Source: Pirellulaceae bacterium (GTDB lineage: Bacteria; Planctomycetota; Planctomycetia; Pirellulales; Pirellulaceae). Taken from it: DNA of 62,018 nt. The notes under the pieces are model-generated. The model saw only the letters and a list, made by a program, of their open reading frames with translations. It had not been told where the DNA came from and did no database searches. The DNA lies in contig JAALLA010000004.1 in the NCBI GenBank assembly GCA_011087765.1, positions 1 through 62,018 on the forward strand. The letters are read 5' to 3'. Of this stretch, positions 1-9,508 are shown in pieces; positions within the stretch are counted from its first letter, which is position 1; the number at the start of each line of letters is the position of its first letter. The translations under genes were made by a program, and so were the position numbers.

Positions 1-1
1 A

Positions 2-181
2 AAAAACCTTGGAAATCTTGACATCAATTTCATCGCCCTCAACAAAGCCGGCCAAAACGGCGCAGCTGGCACAAGCAAAGGTTTCAAATATTCTGTCTCA
101 TCACCGGCGGGCAGCGATGTCCTGAACGCGAAAGCAATGTCCGAGAAAGCGATTGGGCCAGAAGGCGGCAATCGAAAGTAA
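2..181 (+). CDS. Glycosylasparaginase-like protein, C-terminal fragment
   Basis: The frame is open from the first bases of the window and stops at TAA 179-181, so only the last 59 residues are present. The fragment reads INFIALNKAGQNGAAGTSKGF followed by KYSV and a hydrophilic tail. This resembles the C-terminal strands of bacterial N4-(beta-N-acetylglucosaminyl)-L-asparaginase (Ntn-hydrolase fold), where an 'ALNKKG.YGAA...GF.Y.V' stretch lies near the end. Such enzymes cleave the GlcNAc-Asn bond or beta-aspartyl peptides. The catalytic Thr and the autoprocessing site lie outside the window, so the assignment rests on tail similarity alone. The gene converges on the next one with a 5-bp gap. 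Confidence 0.5.
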   Translation, partial: KNLGNLDINFIALNKAGQNGAAGTSKGFKYSVSSPAGSDVLNAKAMSEKAIGPEGGNRK

Positions 182-186
182 AGGAC

Positions 187-666
187 TCACTCTTCGTCAG
201 CATCCCCACGTTTGAGCAGGCCGGCACTCGTTTTATAGATTCGCTCTCGCCGCGTCTGGGACAACTCTGAATGCTCGCTTTGCTGCATCTGAAGATCGTT
301 GAACATTGCTAAAGTGAAGCAGCACTTCAATTCATCCATGCGAAACTGAATGTACTGAGAATCACCCTCCGGCAAGATTCCCAAGATAAAATTGCCCATC
401 ACCTCGGGAGTAGGAACACCAATCTGGTTCCGTCGCCAGATTTCACCAAGCGTATGGATCCCCGCATCGCGACGCCCATTAATCATGGCTAACCGACTCA
501 ACAAACTTTTGTCGTTGGCAACGGCATCTTCAATTTCAGTTGCCCGATCAGAATCCAAAGATTCGTCGAGATAAGCTTCCAAATCAGCATCTGTAAATTG
601 CGGTTTCACGGTTGTCCGTTTCAAATCAAAAAATGCTTCGTAGATATTGGCTCTTGTCGAAATCAA
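187..666 (-). CDS. Conserved hypothetical protein, short and acidic
   Basis: This 159-residue protein has no signal peptide or membrane segment. It opens with a helical, acidic segment (LEAYLDESLDSD) that resembles the start of planctomycete anti-sigma or sigma-linked proteins, but it has no zinc-binding Cys/His cluster. The middle contains TPEVMGNFILGILPEGD followed by a segment with Cys-Cys (DELKCCF). No ATG is available before residue 62. The frame can start only at TTG 666 or at an internal GTG near 609, and the latter would place the conserved-looking KPQFTDADLEAYL at the N-terminus. The function is not recognised. A role with an extracytoplasmic-function sigma factor is a guess from the N-terminal pattern. 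Confidence 0.6.
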   Translation of the reverse strand: MISTRANIYEAFFDLKRTTVKPQFTDADLEAYLDESLDSDRATEIEDAVANDKSLLSRLAMINGRRDAGIHTLGEIWRRNQIGVPTPEVMGNFILGILPEGDSQYIQFRMDELKCCFTLAMFNDLQMQQSEHSELSQTRRERIYKTSAGLLKRGDADEE

Positions 667-878
667 CCCCGACCGTGCCGTCTCCGATCTTCAATAGTGA
701 CTTTCAGTTGGTCATCATAAGACAACCCAGGTTGGTCAGCAATTGAACAAGCATAAAATAAACACCACAAATCCACTAGAAATGAAAATAACACCCGTGA
801 AATTGACTGCTACCGGTTAAAAATTCCATAAAACCCAGTACCATAAAAAAAACGCATCTCTCCTTGGATCAAGCCAAT

Positions 879-2510
879 ATGAATCAGCAACTTTTTCAAA
901 ATAGAGCAACGATCATTCATTTGATTTTCATGTCATTGCTTGCAATTAATTCTACGACCCTTGCGTGTCAAAATTCTGATGCAATTGCTCAAGAATCCCC
1001 GGACAAACAAAATCAGCAAATCGCCAAAGGAGTTGTTTTTTGCGATCTCAACGGCGACGGAAAATACAACGCTGGAGACTCTGCCTTCGTCGGCATCAAA
1101 GTTTCCAATGGTAAGGACATTGTAAAAACAGATCGCGGCGGGCGTTACGAACTTCCAATTAGCGACGGGGGATGCGTTTTTGTTATTAAGCCTACCGGTT
1201 ATCGCACGCCTATCAATCAACACCAACTTCCAAAATTCTTCTACCTGCACAAACCGGCTGGCTCACCGAAACTCAGATTCAAAGGCTCTCCTCCCTCGGG
1301 ACCGCTACCGCAGTCGATTGACTTCCCTTTGTATCGCGAAAATGAACCCGAAGAATTTAAGATTCTGCTCTTTGGCGACCCCCAACCCAGAAACAACAAA
1401 GAAGTTGACTACATTAGCCACGATGTTGTCGAAGAATTGATTGGCGATGAAAGCGCTTTTGGTGTGACCCTGGGCGACATTGCCTTCGACAACCTCAGTA
1501 CGTTTAAGACACTCAATCAATCCATCGCACTGATCGGCATCCCGTGGTACAACGTGATCGGAAATCACGATATTAATCTAGATGCAAAAAGCCGAACCGA
1601 GATTAACGAAACATTTGAAGAGACTTACGGACCATCCTATTACTCGTTCGATTACGGTCAGGTTCATTTTGTTGTGTTGGACAATATTGACTGGGCTGGC
1701 CCCAGCGAGAAAAACCCGCGGTATCGATACGAGCCAAGATTCGGAAAACAGCAACTTGAATTTCTGAAAAAAGACCTGTCGCTGATTCCAAAATCACAGA
1801 TGTTGGTTTTGTTGATGCACGTACCGATCATCTCAGTCAAAGATAAATCTGATTTTTTTGAGTTGATCAAAGACCGCCCCTATTGTGTTTCCGTCTCTGG
1901 ACACACCCATGACCACCGGCATCTTTTCTTAGGAAAAAAAGAAGGGTTCCCTGGCACAAAAAAACATCACCACATTGTCAATGTCACCGTTAGCGGCAGC
2001 TGGTGGTCCGGAGCGTTAGGGGACAACCAAGTGCCCCATTCAACGATGCCCGATGGCGCACCCAATGGGTACTCGATCATGTCGTTTGATCGAGACGGGT
2101 ACAAACTCGATTTCAAAGCCGCGGGGAGACCGGCAAGCGAACAACTTAGAATTCACCTCCCCTCAAATATTTATACGAAAAAAACCGAAGGGGTACCCAT
2201 TTGGGTCAATGTTTATAACGGCTCGGAAGAATCAAAGGTCGAATATCGTATCGATAGAAAAGAAAAGTGGATCGAACTTTCAAAAACTATTGAACCAGAC
2301 CCATATTTCATTGAGCTATCCAAGCGGGATGCGGGCGTTGACCCCAAACTTCCCCAACCCAAAAATTCATATCATTTGTGGAAGGGAACACTTCCTGCCA
2401 ACATTGCTCCTGGAGCGCACCTAATCGAAGTTAAAACGACGGACCGCCATGGACGCGTTTACATTGCTCATCGCAGTCTTCGAGTGACAGGGAAACCGAT
2501 TGAAAAATAG
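879..2510 (+). CDS. Secreted calcineurin-like metallophosphoesterase
   Basis: The protein (543 aa from ATG 879; the longer frame needs a TTG at 864) starts with a signal peptide (hydrophobic stretch LIFMSLLAINSTTLA). Residues about 40-95 form a MetallophosN-type beta domain with a calcium-loop-like DLNGDGKYNAGD. The catalytic domain follows with the classic metal motifs: FGDPQ, LGDIAFD, GNHD, a histidine in LLMHVP, and SGHTHDHRH. The last 130 residues match the MetallophosC beta-sandwich layout. It is predicted to hydrolyse phosphoesters outside the cytoplasm; the substrate cannot be told. It stands alone, with 198 bp to folE. All metal ligands look intact. Confidence 0.88.
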   Translation: MNQQLFQNRATIIHLIFMSLLAINSTTLACQNSDAIAQESPDKQNQQIAKGVVFCDLNGDGKYNAGDSAFVGIKVSNGKDIVKTDRGGRYELPISDGGCVFVIKPTGYRTPINQHQLPKFFYLHKPAGSPKLRFKGSPPSGPLPQSIDFPLYRENEPEEFKILLFGDPQPRNNKEVDYISHDVVEELIGDESAFGVTLGDIAFDNLSTFKTLNQSIALIGIPWYNVIGNHDINLDAKSRTEINETFEETYGPSYYSFDYGQVHFVVLDNIDWAGPSEKNPRYRYEPRFGKQQLEFLKKDLSLIPKSQMLVLLMHVPIISVKDKSDFFELIKDRPYCVSVSGHTHDHRHLFLGKKEGFPGTKKHHHIVNVTVSGSWWSGALGDNQVPHSTMPDGAPNGYSIMSFDRDGYKLDFKAAGRPASEQLRIHLPSNIYTKKTEGVPIWVNVYNGSEESKVEYRIDRKEKWIELSKTIEPDPYFIELSKRDAGVDPKLPQPKNSYHLWKGTLPANIAPGAHLIEVKTTDRHGRVYIAHRSLRVTGKPIEK

Positions 2511-2708
2511 TTTTTCACACAAATACAATTGCTACACCCGTGATTGGAATACAATCAGCGCGAGATTGAATCCAGCTTTCTCATCGTTATCCAAAAAGTT
2601 ATTTGTCGGTACCGATCAGTGAAGCGACCAAAAGTGCAGTAGTAATTTTGCACCTAAACTTAAAGCGAACCGTTAGCTGGCCCCACGCCTTTACCTCCGA
2701 GAGATAAC

Positions 2709-3299
2709 GTGAATTCAAGTGATAGAGTTACCCCAGAAGTCGACTTACTGGCCATCCAATCCGCTGTTCGGACCATCCTCAAAGCAGTTGGTGAGGATCC
2801 GGAAAGGCCGGGGTTAGAGGAAACTCCTCGCCGAGTTGCCAGTATGTACGCCGAGATGTTCTCGGGACTGCATCTCGATCCCGCCCGTCATTTGTCGGTC
2901 ACATTCCCCGAGCAGTACGATGAAATGGTGCTCATCCGAGACATCCAATTCACAAGTATGTGTGAACACCACCTGCTCCCGTTTAACGGCGTTGCTCACG
3001 TCGCCTACATTCCTGACGGCAAGGTGACGGGTTTGAGCAAAATTGCGAGAGTTGTGGAAGAAGTCTCCCATCGCCCCCAAGTTCAGGAACGGATGACACA
3101 GACGATCGCAGAACTTGTGAACGATCACCTCAAAACTTCAGGAGTTGCCGTTGTGATTAGTGCGGAACACTCCTGCATGTCAATTCGTGGCATTAGAAAA
3201 CCGGGCAGCAGCACTGTCACAAGCGCGCTACGTGGAGAGTTTAAAACCAATCAATCGACGAGAGCTGAATTCATGTCGCTGATCAACATCAAGCCGTAA
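2709..3299 (+). CDS. folE: GTP cyclohydrolase I
   Basis: FolE converts GTP to 7,8-dihydroneopterin triphosphate, the first step to folate, tetrahydromethanopterin and other pterins. The 196-residue length is typical. Zinc and active-site motifs are present: [28 protein letters not shown], and [10 protein letters not shown]. The start is GTG 2709; the first in-frame ATG (residue 46) lies inside the conserved domain and would remove helix 1 ([14 protein letters not shown]), so GTG is required. A PTPS/QueD-like gene and a CitG-like gene lie 19 kb downstream and may use the product. An imperfect 6-bp inverted repeat (GGAGGT...ACCTCC, 3308-3333) follows the stop but has no strong T-run. Confidence 0.97.
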   Translation: MNSSDRVTPEVDLLAIQSAVRTILKAVGEDPERPGLEETPRRVASMYAEMFSGLHLDPARHLSVTFPEQYDEMVLIRDIQFTSMCEHHLLPFNGVAHVAYIPDGKVTGLSKIARVVEEVSHRPQVQERMTQTIAELVNDHLKTSGVAVVISAEHSCMSIRGIRKPGSSTVTSALRGEFKTNQSTRAEFMSLINIKP

Positions 3300-3378
3300 T
3301 CCGAATTGGAGGTAGTACACCTAAGCAACCTCCCTTTCATTACATACTCAAATGAGATGGAAGCCGATCAGCACTCCC

Positions 3379-4776
3379 TCAACTGTTAAGATGGTTACCC
3401 ATTCCTGAAAAATAATTCAGCACAGCTAACTCACAAATATCTTTCGAAAACAAGTTTGGTTTCCGATGAAACTCACAGAAGTCCCGGCATTGATTGAGAA
3501 TATCGAGAACGTGACAAAACCGGAATGACCGACCCGGCCTTTTGTAATGATATTCAATCAAGTGATCGAGCACACCGAACTCCACCTGGAAGTTCATTCG
3601 TGACAGCTCACGTTTAAACAGATTACGAAATTGAGTTTCTGTAGGATCAAAGACTTCGACCTTATACGGTATCCGCCGCAAAAAAGCTTCATCGCAAAGT
3701 GAGGTTGGCTCGAGATTGGTCGAGAAAATCAACAGTTGCTCGAACGGCAGGGAAATCTGTCTTCCCGAAGGCAAATTTACAAAATCACTGCCCGACTCCA
3801 TTGGGACAATCCATCGGTTCAATAGTTCTCGAGTAGAAATCTGTTGTCTGCCAAAGTCGTCAACGACGAGACAGCCACAGTTACTTTTGACGTGAATAGG
3901 CGCCTCAATAATTCCTGTCACCGTGCTTAAAGTCGCTTCCAGATGTTTCATTTCCAACTCGCCACCAACGATGATAGTTGGCCGCTCGATCCGGACCCAT
4001 CTTTGATCAATCCCTTGCTCCACCAACACACCCGAAGTGGTAGGCAGCGGAGCGGCGACATGCACACTTGGATCAAAAACCCGAATGACCTCGCCACCAA
4101 CCGTCAATGACCGTGGAATCCAAATGTGCTCACTCAACGCCCGAATCGCCCGAGTAGCAATACTGGTTTTTCCATTTCCCGGCGCGCCAAACAGGAACAT
4201 GCTCTTCCCCGAATTGATCGCCTGTCCAAGTTGGCTAATTTGGAGATCAGTCACCTCAAGGTCATTCAAAGCCTCCGCGACGGCTTCAAAAGTCGGCTTC
4301 AAGTTCTTCACCGATTGTCTCAAAATCGATTTTCGATATTCCACCAGAGTGACTGGGGCAGAACCACAATAAGTGCTTCGCGATAAATGAATCCGAGCTT
4401 GTTCCACTCCTTTGGGAGACAACTCGTATTCGTAGTCGGCAACGCCGGAAGAACTCTTGTGCCCGATCAGCATATCGGACTTCAGCGATTCGAGCACAGG
4501 GATAATCAGACCGTAAGGCACCCGTACTTGACTGGCAATTCTTCCACCGGATTGGTTGCCGTGGAGAAACAAGAATTTCAAAACCAGTGGGAAGAGATCA
4601 TTTCGATGGAGCCCCGCTTCTAACAGGCTATTCGGCTGCCGAGGTACAAAGTCATTGCTACCTGTCGGTTCAGAATCTCCGGAGTGCGGCATCGCCCCAC
4701 CTGTTTGGAAATTGATTTCTCGTAAATCTGAACCTGTTTGAATCTGCATATTCGTTCCGTAATCTGAACCGATCAC
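3379..4776 (-). CDS. AAA+ ATPase with N-terminal winged-helix-like domain
   Basis: The protein has 465 residues. Residues about 50-135 look like a winged-helix module (a GGRIASQV recognition-type helix, then a predicted wing ending YEYELSPKGVEQA). The AAA+ core has Walker A GAPGNGKT (197-204), a Walker B-like LVVDDFGRQ (303-311), a sensor-1 segment IFSTNL and an arginine-finger-like DEAFLRRIPYKVEVFDP. The C-terminus has a lid-like helix set (RPGRSFRFCHVLDIL). The Walker B acidic pair is DD rather than the usual DE. The layout recalls planctomycete 'ATPase AAA' proteins of unknown role, perhaps remodelling a DNA-bound complex. The gene diverges from the ABC pair across 267 bp. There is a second possible start at ATG 4749. 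Confidence 0.85.
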   Translation of the reverse strand: MIGSDYGTNMQIQTGSDLREINFQTGGAMPHSGDSEPTGSNDFVPRQPNSLLEAGLHRNDLFPLVLKFLFLHGNQSGGRIASQVRVPYGLIIPVLESLKSDMLIGHKSSSGVADYEYELSPKGVEQARIHLSRSTYCGSAPVTLVEYRKSILRQSVKNLKPTFEAVAEALNDLEVTDLQISQLGQAINSGKSMFLFGAPGNGKTSIATRAIRALSEHIWIPRSLTVGGEVIRVFDPSVHVAAPLPTTSGVLVEQGIDQRWVRIERPTIIVGGELEMKHLEATLSTVTGIIEAPIHVKSNCGCLVVDDFGRQQISTRELLNRWIVPMESGSDFVNLPSGRQISLPFEQLLIFSTNLEPTSLCDEAFLRRIPYKVEVFDPTETQFRNLFKRELSRMNFQVEFGVLDHLIEYHYKRPGRSFRFCHVLDILNQCRDFCEFHRKPNLFSKDICELAVLNYFSGMGNHLNS

Positions 4777-5043
4777 CTAATTCATCGACCAATAAGAGCC
4801 TCAATTGGCCTCGCGATTCCAAAAACACTGCAAAAAAAAGCCCACCAATCCTCACAATCCTAAATACCCGATTGAATTGAAGCCACGGCAGGGATTTGTA
4901 AGCTACGCTGTTCCGTCCTCCTTTAACTTGCAGCGATAGCGTGAGGAAACCCTCCGCAGATTTGAGCGCAGCAAACCGAAAATTCTCCAACTAAAACATT
5001 CAGGTTCGGCTACACCACGGCCAACTCCTTTCGTTATACGACG

Positions 5044-5847
5044 ATGATCCACGTTAGAAATCTCCAGAAAACCTACAAAGATATCCAATCGGGCCAATTC
5101 ACCGCGCTGGCTGGAATCAGCTTTGACGCAATGCCCGGACAAATCTACGGCCTACTCGGCCCCAACGGCGCTGGCAAAACAACCGCATTACGTATCCTGA
5201 GCACCGTTTTGAAACCGTCCGGAGGTTCGGCGGTAGTCAACGGATTCAATGTGATTGACCAACCGGAACAAGTCAGACGCCAAATTGGATTTGTCTCATG
5301 CAATACGGCAATTTACGATCGCATGACCTCTTGGGAGCTAGTCCAGTATTTTGGTCAGCTTTATGGGATGCCGCTGGATCGCTTACACTCAAAAATGAAT
5401 GCGCTGTTCGAGCGATTCCAGATGAACGAAATCCGGGACGTACTCTGCAGTAAAATGTCGACCGGCATGAAGCAGAAGGTCTCCATTGTCCGGGCAATGA
5501 TTCACAATCCACCTGTTCTTATTTTTGACGAAGCCACCTCTGGTCTCGACATTCTAGTCGCTCGTGAGGTCTTGAAGACAGTAGAACAACTGAGAGATCA
5601 GGGTAAGTGCATTGTCTTCTCCTCGCACATTATGAGCGAAGTCAAACGGCTTTGCGATCGTGTTGCGATCATGAACCGAGGCGTCATACTCGCCGAGGGA
5701 ACCCCGACATATCTTGCAGAGAAACACCAAGAAAATGATATGGAAGAGTTGTTTTACCAATTGATCTCTCGATCGGAAGCTCAACTTGAATCCAACAAAA
5801 ACGCTGAGGTTCCCCCTCACAATCTCACGTTGCCTTTGGCAAATTAA
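5044..5847 (+). CDS. ABC transporter ATP-binding protein, NatA type
   Basis: This 267-residue cytoplasmic ATPase has Walker [10 protein letters not shown] (about residue 40), signature [10 protein letters not shown] and Walker [12 protein letters not shown], then a switch histidine in SSHIMSEV. The degenerate signature (STGMKQK rather than LSGGQ) is usual for NatA and drug/Na+ exporters of the ABC-2 class. The permease gene follows 23 bp downstream, so the two form an exporter. Na+ export, lipid export or peptide export are all possible; the sequence does not decide. The start ATG 5044 gives a full first beta-strand ([11 protein letters not shown]). Confidence 0.93.
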   Translation: MIHVRNLQKTYKDIQSGQFTALAGISFDAMPGQIYGLLGPNGAGKTTALRILSTVLKPSGGSAVVNGFNVIDQPEQVRRQIGFVSCNTAIYDRMTSWELVQYFGQLYGMPLDRLHSKMNALFERFQMNEIRDVLCSKMSTGMKQKVSIVRAMIHNPPVLIFDEATSGLDILVAREVLKTVEQLRDQGKCIVFSSHIMSEVKRLCDRVAIMNRGVILAEGTPTYLAEKHQENDMEELFYQLISRSEAQLESNKNAEVPPHNLTLPLAN

Positions 5848-5870
5848 ATAAGCCGTAAAGAAACCCAACA

Positions 5871-8120
5871 ATGAACTGGCCCACAATCAAGCTCATCTTT
5901 CGGCGAGAACTTCGCGATCAACTCCGTGATCGCCGAACGTTATTTACCGTGGCGATCATGCCGATGTTGCTTTACCCCTTGATGGGGATGGCGATGATGC
6001 AAGTCGCCCAGTTTATGCGGGAGTCGCCATCGAGGGTGTGGATCGTCGGCGAAGAAAAACTTCCTGCCAGCCCGCCCCTCATCGTTGGCGGAAAATTCAA
6101 TTCCACCTTTGGCGAAACTGAGAGCCAGTTAATCGAATTAATCGGCTCCTCCGCCGGAGACGGGCATTTTGAATCTCTGGTGAAATCAGCGACAAGCGAC
6201 TCAGATGACAGCTCAAGTGTCGAGGAAATAATTCGACAAGAAATGCAAAAACGCAAAATGGATTTGGCGATTTTCATTCCTAATCAAATCCAAATCCCCG
6301 AACACTCAGGCCCTGATACCGCAACCGAAGGGCAACTCTCAACACCAGCTTCAGCGACCCAGGTCTTTGTGCTTACCGATTCCGCAATTGACAAATCAAG
6401 GATCGCCAGTGAACGGGTAAATCGAATTCTCAATGAATGGTCAAAAGAGTTTTCAAAAGAAACTTTGGTGGCCAATGAGATCCCAACCTCCATGATTCAG
6501 GGCGTAGTGTTCACGACCGGTGATGTTGCCAATAAAACCGGGAAGCAGGCAGCAGCCTGGTCAAAGATCCTACCTTTCATCATTATGATTTGGTCGTTAA
6601 CAGGTGCTTTTTATCCAGCGATTGATCTGTGCGCAGGTGAGAAAGAAAGAGGTACTTTTGAGACTCTTTTAAGCAGCCCAGCAGCCCGCTCTGAAATTGC
6701 TTTTGGAAAACTCCTGACTGTCATGACATTTAGCATGGCGACCTCTTTCTTGAACCTTTTGAGCATGGGGTTCACCGGCATCTTTGTTTTGACAAAACTT
6801 GGTGCTGGCATGGGTGCCGGCGGTCCTTTGCCAATTGGCATCCCTCCGCTAGCCAGCCTCGGCTGGTTGTTGTTGGCTTTAATTCCAATCTCAGCACTTT
6901 TCAGCGCGGTCGCGTTGGCCGCAGCAGCATTCGCGAGAAGCAGTAAAGAAGGCCAGTACTACCTGGTACCACTACTAATGATCTCGATGCCGCTGATGAT
7001 GATCCCAATGCTCCCCGCAGCCGAATTGGACTTCGGTACCAGCTTGATTCCCGTCAGTGGATTGATGCTCCTGTTAAGAAGCTTGATCGAAGCGAACTAC
7101 ACCGACTGCCTGAAATTTGCAGTACCAGTCTGCGCAATCAACTTGGCTTGCTGTTGGCTCGCCGTTCGCTGGGTAATTCACCAATTCAATAGTGAAACAG
7201 TGTTGTTTCGGGCTTCAGAGCGATTTGGAATCGGAGCATGGCTCAAACATATCATGCGTGAGCGTCGGTCGCTCCCATCGCTGGGCAGTGCAATCCTCTG
7301 TGGCGTAGTGATTCTGGTTGCAAAATTCTTCATTGGATTTGCCGTAACGGCTCCCCAAAATTTTGGTCAATTCGCCTTACAGACAGTCATCATCCTGGTA
7401 GCAACCATTTTCATTCCTTCGGTAATGATGGCTCTATTTCTCACACGCAACCCCAAAAAATCGCTGCGGTTAAATGGTTGCAAACTTACCATGGCCGCGG
7501 CCGCAATTTTGGCCGCTATTTTCTTGAACCCGGCATTCACCTGGCTGACCGGCTTGATCATGCACATCTACCCGCCCAGTGGCGACATGCTGATGTTGCA
7601 AGAAGCGGTTTCACGAATTCTAGGTTCCGCTCCCGGATTGTGGGCGATCATCCTCATATTCGCACTGGCACCAGCAGTCTTCGAAGAAATTGCATTTCGG
7701 GGTTTTATCCTGTCCGGATTCCAGTCAATTAAAGGAAAGTGGAAACCTATCCTGCTAACTAGCCTTATGTTTGGACTCGCCCATGGAATAATTCAGCAAA
7801 CAATGATCACCTTTGTCGTCGGCTTGGTTCTTGGACTAATTGCCATTCAAACCAAGAGTATTCTCCCGTGTATTTTATTCCACCTGACTCATAACAGCCT
7901 TGCCGTGCTACTTTCCCAAGCCAATCGCACCGTCGTCGAGCAATCTCCAGTTCTTCGACAGTATCTCTACAGCACCGATGGCCAGAACTACCAATATGCT
8001 ACGTTTCCCGCTATCCTGATGTCTTTCGTGGGCGTGATGCTAATTATTTGGTTCCTACAGCTGGATACAAAACCCTCAAATCGCAGTGAAGCCTACGGAC
8101 GGGTACCTCACCCAAATTGA
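5871..8120 (+). CDS. ABC-2 permease (NatB type) fused to CPBP intramembrane protease
   Basis: This 749-residue membrane protein has two parts. Residues about 1-430 form an ABC-2 permease: TM1 near residue 25-45, a large extracytoplasmic loop (about 45-225), then a run of membrane helices with the characteristic KERGTFETLLSSP segment on the cytoplasmic side. Residues about 480-720 form a CPBP (CAAX protease/bacteriocin-processing) membrane domain with motif 1 FEEIAFRGF (about 603-611), motif 2 FGLAHG (about 631) and motif 3 HLTHNS (about 669). The EE, R and two His catalytic residues are all present, so the protease is predicted to be active. It pairs with the ATPase upstream. The protease may cut a substrate during export; this is inferred from the fusion. 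Confidence 0.92.
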   Translation: MNWPTIKLIFRRELRDQLRDRRTLFTVAIMPMLLYPLMGMAMMQVAQFMRESPSRVWIVGEEKLPASPPLIVGGKFNSTFGETESQLIELIGSSAGDGHFESLVKSATSDSDDSSSVEEIIRQEMQKRKMDLAIFIPNQIQIPEHSGPDTATEGQLSTPASATQVFVLTDSAIDKSRIASERVNRILNEWSKEFSKETLVANEIPTSMIQGVVFTTGDVANKTGKQAAAWSKILPFIIMIWSLTGAFYPAIDLCAGEKERGTFETLLSSPAARSEIAFGKLLTVMTFSMATSFLNLLSMGFTGIFVLTKLGAGMGAGGPLPIGIPPLASLGWLLLALIPISALFSAVALAAAAFARSSKEGQYYLVPLLMISMPLMMIPMLPAAELDFGTSLIPVSGLMLLLRSLIEANYTDCLKFAVPVCAINLACCWLAVRWVIHQFNSETVLFRASERFGIGAWLKHIMRERRSLPSLGSAILCGVVILVAKFFIGFAVTAPQNFGQFALQTVIILVATIFIPSVMMALFLTRNPKKSLRLNGCKLTMAAAAILAAIFLNPAFTWLTGLIMHIYPPSGDMLMLQEAVSRILGSAPGLWAIILIFALAPAVFEEIAFRGFILSGFQSIKGKWKPILLTSLMFGLAHGIIQQTMITFVVGLVLGLIAIQTKSILPCILFHLTHNSLAVLLSQANRTVVEQSPVLRQYLYSTDGQNYQYATFPAILMSFVGVMLIIWFLQLDTKPSNRSEAYGRVPHPN

Positions 8121-8173
8121 ATTTCGAATCATCGAATTTCAAACCGAACTAAAACGCCTCACGGTAAAATTAT

Positions 8174-9472
8174 TTGAGCCTGGTAGACACCGCTATTCCT
8201 CAGCAAACCCCAACATCTCGCAACATCTACCGCGCCCGCTGGATCTTTCCCATGCACGGCAAGCCCTGTGAAAACGGGGCAGTCGCCGTAGTTGGCAAAG
8301 AAGTCGTGGCTGTCGGTGATTTCAAAAAAATAAAACGAGATTTGTCAATTAGCAATTTTGACATTGTGGATCTCGGCGATGGAATTATTGTCCCTGGTTG
8401 GGTTAACGCTCACACCCATCTGGAATTCAGCGATATTGAAAAGCCACTCGGTTTTCCCGGAATCAAATTTACGGATTGGATTCGGAAGATTGTCAACCAA
8501 AGGCTTGAGTCCAATCGTTTAAAATCTGAAACCAACTCGATTTCCCGTAAATCACTTGCCATCAAGCGTGGGTTACTGGAAACGAGGCAATCGGGCACTC
8601 AGGCGATCGGCGAAATCGCAACAGCTCCGCTGATTTCCAACGACTACGCGCAAGATGATTGCCCCATCATTACTCGCTGCTTTTTTGAACAGCTCGGTCG
8701 GGATCCGTTAAATTATCCCAATCAAGCATCGGAATTGACTTCATTTCTAACGCAAAATCAGTCAAACCATCCGGCGTTCTATCGAGGAGCTAGTCCACAC
8801 GCTCCCTATTCAGTCAGCGAACTCCTTTTCAACCAAATTCAAACGATCTCACTGAGTGCGGTAACTCCGGTCGCAATGCACATCGCCGAGACCCTTGAAG
8901 AACGGGAATTGTTGGAACAAGGGAGCGGTGACTTTGTCGAGCTCTTAAAAGATTTTGGCATCTGGAACCCTCTCGATTTTAACGGCGGATTTAGCATTGC
9001 TGGAATTCTTCAGCAACTGTCCACCGCTGCACATGCTTTAATCGTGCATGGCAATTACCTTAGCGACCTGGAATTAGATTTCATTGCCGCACATCCCCAA
9101 AACATGTCTCTCGCTTTCTGCCCAAGGACCCATCGTTTTTTTGAACACGCGCCTTACCCACTCCAAAAAATCCTGGACCGGAATATCAACCTTTGTTTAG
9201 GTACGGACTCGCGTGCCTCCAATCCTGATCTCAACCTATATAAGGAAGCTCAAGAAGTTGCGTCGTCATTTCCTGAACTTTCCCCGATAGAGATCCTTAA
9301 AATGGCGACCGTCAACGGGAGTCAAGCCTTGGGTTTGCCATCCTCCATCGGAACAATCTCAGAAAACCGGCGCGCCTCGCTGAATTTCATAAAACCCTCC
9401 GCAAGCTCCCACGCGATCCACGCCACCGATTGGATATTTGATCAGACGTCGCAATGCATTCCCGTGCGCTAA
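8174..9472 (+). CDS. Metal-dependent amidohydrolase (deaminase/chlorohydrolase type)
   Basis: The protein has 432 residues and an amidohydrolase TIM-barrel. It has NAHTHLEFS (about 77-85, the HxH metal pair), HAPYS, MHIAET (about 235), VHGNYL (about 291) and LGTDSRAS (about 342, the Asp metal ligand). The set is that of the adenosine/cytosine-deaminase-type branch (SsnA/TrzA/MtaD), which includes aminodeoxyfutalosine deaminases of menaquinone synthesis. Which substrate is used cannot be read here. The start is TTG 8174; the next ATG (8254) would cut into the first strand of the beta-sandwich (YRARWIFPMHG), so TTG is kept. It lies 53 bp after the ABC permease and could be co-transcribed. It converges on the methyltransferase at 9509. 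Confidence 0.87.
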   Translation: MSLVDTAIPQQTPTSRNIYRARWIFPMHGKPCENGAVAVVGKEVVAVGDFKKIKRDLSISNFDIVDLGDGIIVPGWVNAHTHLEFSDIEKPLGFPGIKFTDWIRKIVNQRLESNRLKSETNSISRKSLAIKRGLLETRQSGTQAIGEIATAPLISNDYAQDDCPIITRCFFEQLGRDPLNYPNQASELTSFLTQNQSNHPAFYRGASPHAPYSVSELLFNQIQTISLSAVTPVAMHIAETLEERELLEQGSGDFVELLKDFGIWNPLDFNGGFSIAGILQQLSTAAHALIVHGNYLSDLELDFIAAHPQNMSLAFCPRTHRFFEHAPYPLQKILDRNINLCLGTDSRASNPDLNLYKEAQEVASSFPELSPIEILKMATVNGSQALGLPSSIGTISENRRASLNFIKPSASSHAIHATDWIFDQTSQCIPVR

Positions 9473-9508
9473 ATCAAAGAGCCCAGGCGAAAGTCGGGGT
9501 CTGCCGAT

